A stretch of DNA of 35,583 bases from Micromonospora sicca (GTDB lineage: Bacteria; Actinomycetota; Actinomycetes; Mycobacteriales; Micromonosporaceae), in assembly GCF_003172935.1 (NCBI RefSeq), contig NZ_QGKS01000283.1, positions 1-35,583 of the forward strand, in the 5' to 3' direction. Shown piece by piece: positions 32,262 to 35,583 of the stretch (positions are counted from its first letter, which is position 1; each line of letters starts with the position of its first letter). The notes beneath the pieces were generated by a model, which ran no database searches, was not told the origin of the DNA, and saw nothing but the letters and a program-made list of their open reading frames with translations. A program made the translations under genes and the position numbers.

Positions 32262-32915
32262 ATGCGCGACGAATTCCGGGCCGACCTGCAGATTGTCAGC
32301 CAACTGCTGGTGGACATGGCGGAGGGGGTGCGCGCCGCGATGCGCCAGGCCACCCGCGGCCTGCTCACCGCCGACCGCGAGGCGTCGGAGGCCGTGATCG
32401 CGCGGGACGCCGAGATCGACGAGCTGTACCGGCACGTCGAGGAGCGGGTGTGCGACCTGCTCGCCCGGCAGGCGCCGGTCGCCTCCGACCTCCGCGCCAT
32501 GATCACCGCCCTGCACGTGGCCGCCGACCTGGAGCGGATGGGCGACCTGGCCGACCACGTCGCCAAGACCGCGCTGCGCCGGCACCCGTCCCCGGCCGTG
32601 CCGGCCGAGCTGCGGCCGGTCTTCACCGACATGGCCGGGATCGCCGACCGGATGGCCGAGAAGATCGGCTCGGTGCTGGCCAAGCCCGACGCCGACCTCG
32701 CCGCGGAGCTGGACCGCGACGACGACGCCATGGACGACCTGCACAAGAGCCTGTTCGGCGTGCTGCTCGGCGACGACTGGCCGTACGGGGTGGAGACGGC
32801 GATCGACGCCACCCTGCTCGGCCGGTTCTACGAGCGCTTCGCCGACCACGCGGTGAACGCCGGCGAGCACGTGGTCTACCTGATCACCGGGGTGAACAGC
32901 CCCTCGGCGAGCTGA
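32262..32915 (+). CDS. phoU: Phosphate signalling protein PhoU
   Basis: The 217-residue protein starts MRDEFRADLQIVSQLLVDMA and has two PhoU helical repeats with the metal-binding type motifs DAEIDELYRHVEERV, AADLERMGDLADHVAK and, in the second repeat, DRDDDAMDDLHKSLF and LGRFYERFADHAVNAGEHV. It restrains SenX3/PhoR signalling when phosphate is plentiful. The start is ATG 32262 with AGGA eight bases upstream (32251-32254). It is divergent from senX3-regX3 with PHO boxes between, and converges on the gpm gene through a strong terminator. Confidence 0.96.
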   Translation: MRDEFRADLQIVSQLLVDMAEGVRAAMRQATRGLLTADREASEAVIARDAEIDELYRHVEERVCDLLARQAPVASDLRAMITALHVAADLERMGDLADHVAKTALRRHPSPAVPAELRPVFTDMAGIADRMAEKIGSVLAKPDADLAAELDRDDDAMDDLHKSLFGVLLGDDWPYGVETAIDATLLGRFYERFADHAVNAGEHVVYLITGVNSPSAS

Positions 32916-32922
32916 GCCGGAC

Positions 32923-32960
32923 ACGACGAAGGCCCCCGGTCACCCGGGGGCCTTCGTCGT
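32923..32960. terminator. Strong bidirectional terminator between phoU and gpm
   Basis: Two perfect 17-bp arms, ACGACGAAGGCCCCCGG (32923-32939) and its reverse complement (32944-32960), flank a 4-base loop. It starts 8 bases after the phoU stop and ends 4 bases before the gpm stop on the other strand. Confidence 0.93.
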
Positions 32961-32964
32961 CGGA

Positions 32965-33732
32965 TCAGCGGCCCTGGTTGGCCACCGCGGCGGCGGCCTC
33001 CTTGGCGGCGGCCGGGTCGAGGTACGTCCCGCCCAGTGTCAGCGGACGCAGCTGCGGGTCGAGGTCGTAGCGCAGCGGGATCCCGGTCGGGATGTTCAGC
33101 TTGGCGATCGCCTCGTCGGAGATCTGGTCGAGGTGCTTGACCAGGGCGCGCAGCGAATTGCCGTGCGCGGCGATCAGCACCGTCCGGCCGGCCAGGATGT
33201 CCGGCACGATCGAGTCGTACCAGTAGGGCAGCATCCGATCGACGACGTCCTTGAGGCACTCGGTGCGCGGCATCAGCTCGGTCGGCAACAGCGCGTACCG
33301 GGGGTCGCCGGCCTGGGACCACTCGTCGTTGTCGTCGATCGGCGGCGGCGGCGTGTCGTACGAGCGGCGCCAGAGCATGAACTGCTCCTCGCCGTACTCG
33401 TCGAGGGTCTGCTTCTTGTTCTTGCCCTGCAGGGCGCCGTAGTGCCGCTCGTTGAGCCGCCACGACCGGCGCACCGCGATCCAGTGCCGGTCGGCGGCGT
33501 CGAGCGCCAGCTCGCCGGTGCGGATCGCCCGGCGCAGCACGCTGGTGTGCATGACGTCCGGCAGGAGGCTGTGCTCGCGCATCAGCTCGCCGCCGCGGCG
33601 CGCTTCCGCCTCGCCCTTGGCGGTCAGGTCGACGTCGACCCAGCCGGTGAAGAGGTTCTTCGCGTTCCAGTCACTCTCGCCGTGCCGCAGCAGGACCAGC
33701 GTCCCGACGGTAGGCCCCTCGCTCGCAGTCAT
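32965..33732 (-). CDS. gpmA: 2,3-bisphosphoglycerate-dependent phosphoglycerate mutase
   Basis: The 255-residue glycolytic enzyme carries the phosphohistidine motif [18 protein letters not shown] (His17), [15 protein letters not shown] and the second histidine in [15 protein letters not shown]. It interconverts 3- and 2-phosphoglycerate in the cytosol. The start is ATG 33732, eight bases after AGGA; an upstream in-frame ATG at 33741 has no ribosome-binding site. Its place beside senX3-regX3 matches gpm1 in mycobacteria. Confidence 0.96.
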   Translation of the reverse strand: MTASEGPTVGTLVLLRHGESDWNAKNLFTGWVDVDLTAKGEAEARRGGELMREHSLLPDVMHTSVLRRAIRTGELALDAADRHWIAVRRSWRLNERHYGALQGKNKKQTLDEYGEEQFMLWRRSYDTPPPPIDDNDEWSQAGDPRYALLPTELMPRTECLKDVVDRMLPYWYDSIVPDILAGRTVLIAAHGNSLRALVKHLDQISDEAIAKLNIPTGIPLRYDLDPQLRPLTLGGTYLDPAAAKEAAAAVANQGR

Positions 33733-33741
33733 GCCGATCAT

Positions 33742-33882
33742 CCTGCCGTACGCCGCCGGTGGACACGCGGGGACCGGTCGGTGACGACCACCACGTGGAA
33801 AAGCTGATGACCGGCGTTCCGGGGCGGGACTAGGTTGTAAGGCGCTTGAGATATGCCGGTCATTACAAACGGGGGCGACGCG
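33742..33882. promoter_or_regulatory. Divergent region between gpmA and the first MFS gene
   Basis: An inverted repeat TTGTAA (33835-33840) with TTACAA (33863-33868) stands out by its AT content and could be an operator. TAGGTT (33831-33836) is a possible -10 box for the plus-strand gene. No gene is seen. Confidence 0.4.
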
Positions 33883-35208
33883 GTGCGGACGGTACGGGGC
33901 TGGTTCCGGGACACGACGGGCGGTCTGCCGAGGGCCTTCTGGTACCTCTGGACCGGGACGCTAATCAACCGGCTCGGCTCGTTCGTCCTGGTCTTCCTCG
34001 CCATCTACCTCACCCAGGAGCGCGGCTTCTCGGCCTCGCAGGCCGGCCTGGTGCTCGGCGCATGGGGCGTCGGCGGCGCGGTCGGCACCACCGTCGGCGG
34101 CACCCTCGCCGACCGGTGGGGGCGGCGCCCCACGCTGCTCACCGCGCACCTGGGCGCGGCCACCATGATGCTCGCGCTCGGCCTGGCCCGGCCGCTCTGG
34201 GCGGTTGCCCTGGGCGCGCTGCTGCTGGGCACCTTCGCCGAGGCCGCCCGGCCGGCGTTCGGCGCCATGATGATCGACGTGGTGCCGGAGAAGGACCGGC
34301 TGCGCGCCTTCTCGCTGAACTACTGGGCGATCAACCTGGGGTTCGCCTGCGCCGCCGTGCTCGCCGGAATGGCCGCCCAGGCCGGCTATCTGCTGCTCTT
34401 CGTGGTCGACGCGGCCACCACGCTGATCACCGCACTGATCATCTTCACCCGGGTGAAGGAGACCCGCACCGCCTCGGCGACCCCCGTCGCCAAGGGCGAC
34501 GCCGCGCCCGCGGGCGCGCTGCGGACCATCCTCACCGACCGGGTCTACCTGGGCTTCGTCGCGCTGAACCTGTTCGCCGCGCTGGTCTTCCTCCAGCACA
34601 TCTCGATGCTGCCGATCGCCATGGGCGACTCCGGCCTCAGCCCGGCCACCTACGGGTCGGTGATCGCGCTCAACGGGGTGCTGATCGTGGTCGGGCAGCT
34701 CTTCGTACCCCGGCTGATCAAGGGACGCAGCCGGTCGCACGTGCTGGCGCTGGCCTCGCTGGTGATGGGCGTGGGCTTCGGCCTTACCGCGTTCGCCGGC
34801 ACGGCCTGGTTCTACGGGGTCACGGTGCTGATCTGGACCCTCGGCGAGATGCTCAACTCGCCGTCCAACTCCACCCTGATCGCCGAGCTCTCGCCGGCCG
34901 AACTGCGCGGGCGCTACCAGGGCGCCTTCTCGCTCTCCTGGCAGATCGCCGGGGCGGCCGCCCCGATCCTCGGCGGCCTGGTGCGGGAGCACGTCGGCAA
35001 CGGCGCGTTGTGGTTCGGCTGCGCCGCGATCGGCGCGGTGATGGCGGTGGCCCACCTGGTCTCGGGCCCGGCCCGGGAGCGGCGGGCCGTCCAGCTCCGC
35101 ACGGCCGTGGTGCCGGTCCGGCCGGTCACCGTCATCCAGCCCCCGGCCCCCGAGGCGGCCGAGGCCGCCGCGACCGCGCCGGCCGAGCCCGTCCCGACCC
35201 GCTCCTGA
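33883..35208 (+). CDS. MFS transporter
   Basis: The 441-residue protein has 12 predicted membrane segments. The N-terminal block [20 protein letters not shown] is followed by the MFS loop [15 protein letters not shown], a central cytoplasmic loop ([17 protein letters not shown]), [19 protein letters not shown] and a soluble Pro/Ala/Glu-rich tail. It resembles multidrug or metabolite exporters. I chose GTG 33883 because the next MFS gene starts with the same VRxxRxWxxDTxGG pattern; ATG 33853 would add ten residues. Substrate is unknown. Confidence 0.88.
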   Translation: MRTVRGWFRDTTGGLPRAFWYLWTGTLINRLGSFVLVFLAIYLTQERGFSASQAGLVLGAWGVGGAVGTTVGGTLADRWGRRPTLLTAHLGAATMMLALGLARPLWAVALGALLLGTFAEAARPAFGAMMIDVVPEKDRLRAFSLNYWAINLGFACAAVLAGMAAQAGYLLLFVVDAATTLITALIIFTRVKETRTASATPVAKGDAAPAGALRTILTDRVYLGFVALNLFAALVFLQHISMLPIAMGDSGLSPATYGSVIALNGVLIVVGQLFVPRLIKGRSRSHVLALASLVMGVGFGLTAFAGTAWFYGVTVLIWTLGEMLNSPSNSTLIAELSPAELRGRYQGAFSLSWQIAGAAAPILGGLVREHVGNGALWFGCAAIGAVMAVAHLVSGPARERRAVQLRTAVVPVRPVTVIQPPAPEAAEAAATAPAEPVPTRS

Positions 35209-35280
35209 GATACGCCCGGCCGCTGCGAGGTCGCCGCTGTTCCTGCCGTGACCTGCAGTGCCGCGGCATGATCAGGGCGC

Positions 35281-35296
35281 GGTGACCGCGGTCACC
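35281..35296. promoter_or_regulatory. Perfect 16-bp palindrome between the two MFS genes
   Basis: GGTGACCGCGGTCACC is fully self-complementary. It lies 72 bases after the first MFS stop and 24 bases before a -10-like TACGGT (35321-35326). An operator for the second MFS gene is the likelier reading. A separate TTGACA (35340-35345) is too close to the start to act as its -35. Confidence 0.5.
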
Positions 35297-35363
35297 CTGG
35301 CGACCCGGTCCGCCCCTCCCTACGGTCGGGTGTGGTCTGTTGACAAACCTTCATGGAGGACAG

Positions 35364-35583
35364 GTGCGGGGGCTGCGGCGCTGGTGGCACGACACGGCCG
35401 GCGGGCTTACTGCCACCTTCTGGTACCTCTGGTCCGGCCTGCTGATCAACCGGGCCGGCGCGTTCGCGATGCTGTTCCTGTCGCTCTACCTCACCGGCGT
35501 GCGGGGCGCTTCCGAGGCGCTGGCCGGGGCGGTAGTCGGGGCGTACGGGGCCGGCGGGGCGGTCGGCGTGCTGCTCGGCGGGG
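35364..35583 (+). CDS. MFS transporter, paralogue of the preceding gene (3' end cut by window)
   Basis: The visible 73 residues begin VRGLRRWWHDTAGGL and FWYLWSGLLINRAGAFAMLF, clearly similar to the start of the MFS gene just upstream, and continue through the second membrane segment. The two genes are tandem paralogues. The start is GTG 35364, four bases after GGAGG. The gene runs off the right edge. Confidence 0.85.
   Translation, partial: MRGLRRWWHDTAGGLTATFWYLWSGLLINRAGAFAMLFLSLYLTGVRGASEALAGAVVGAYGAGGAVGVLLGG

Noticed and set aside
29910..32915. Long plus-strand open frame running from the intergenic tract through to the end of phoU
   Set aside because: Only its last 217 codons (phoU) are coding; the rest is antisense to senX3-regX3.
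1..35583. tRNA, rRNA, CRISPR arrays, transposases, phage or defence-system genes
   Set aside because: None found on reading both strands; the window is backbone chromosome with metabolic, transport and regulatory insertions.

Overview
The window is very GC-rich actinomycete chromosome with dense coding, frequent GTG starts, GTGA/ATGA overlaps and G/C-ending codons. A BldN-type developmental sigma factor next to an RsbN-like DUF5667 protein, a SenX3-RegX3/PhoU phosphate locus, ribosomal protein bS22 and CGNR and excisionase-type regulators point to a sporulating actinomycete. I infer Micromonosporaceae (Micromonospora or a close relative); the species cannot be read from the sequence.

Layout. 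1-2.5 kb (minus): a partial HAD hydrolase, a glutaredoxin-like protein and an acyl-CoA synthetase. 2.9-6.2 kb (plus): a small ORF translationally overlapping a BldN-like sigma gene, an RsbN-like membrane anti-sigma gene behind an ECF-type promoter, and a HAD-IB phosphatase. 6.2-9.1 kb (minus): LPLAT acyltransferase, SDR-like epimerase, bS22, and an excisionase-type HTH protein. 9.3-12.9 kb (minus): a MacA/MacB-like adaptor, ATPase and permease operon. 12.9-17.1 kb (minus): a membrane-anchored HExxH protein, an alpha/beta hydrolase-TetR-YrdB operon with a clear operator, and proline dehydrogenase. 17.2-19.3 kb (plus): a small lipoprotein, a glutathionylspermidine synthase-like ATP-grasp protein and a CGNR zinc-finger regulator. 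19.3-22 kb: TIM-barrel isomerase, Ppx/GppA phosphatase, and a divergent cysteine-rich protein. 22-29.8 kb: RraA, an MFS transporter, a universal stress protein and the tripartite tricarboxylate transporter TctCBA, divergent from a CitA/CitB-type two-component system. 30-33.7 kb: regX3 and senX3, a PHO box, divergent phoU, and phosphoglycerate mutase. 33.9 kb to the end: two tandem related MFS transporters, the second cut by the window edge.

From memory, the minus-strand order gpm, senX3, regX3, ppx, TIM-barrel isomerase, HTH, bS22, epimerase, acyltransferase, oppositely oriented SerB-like phosphatase and glutaredoxin matches the Mycobacterium tuberculosis Rv0489-Rv0508 neighbourhood. The window can therefore be read as an old actinobacterial backbone with lineage-specific insertions (acyl-CoA synthetase, bldN/rsbN, MacAB-like transporter, hydrolase-TetR operon, ATP-grasp cluster, Tct system).

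The most useful regulatory observations are: a small ORF with its own ribosome-binding site overlapping the bldN-like start by GTGA; an ECF-type promoter (CGTAAC-N17-CGTTTC) before the rsbN-like gene; a perfect 19-bp operator filling the spacer and -10 box of a leaderless TetR-operon promoter; a repeated TANNNT-N6/7-start-codon arrangement at eight genes suggesting widespread leaderless transcription; GTTCACC repeats between senX3 and phoU; and an unexplained AT-rich palindrome at 29.86 kb. No tRNA, rRNA, CRISPR array or transposase was seen.
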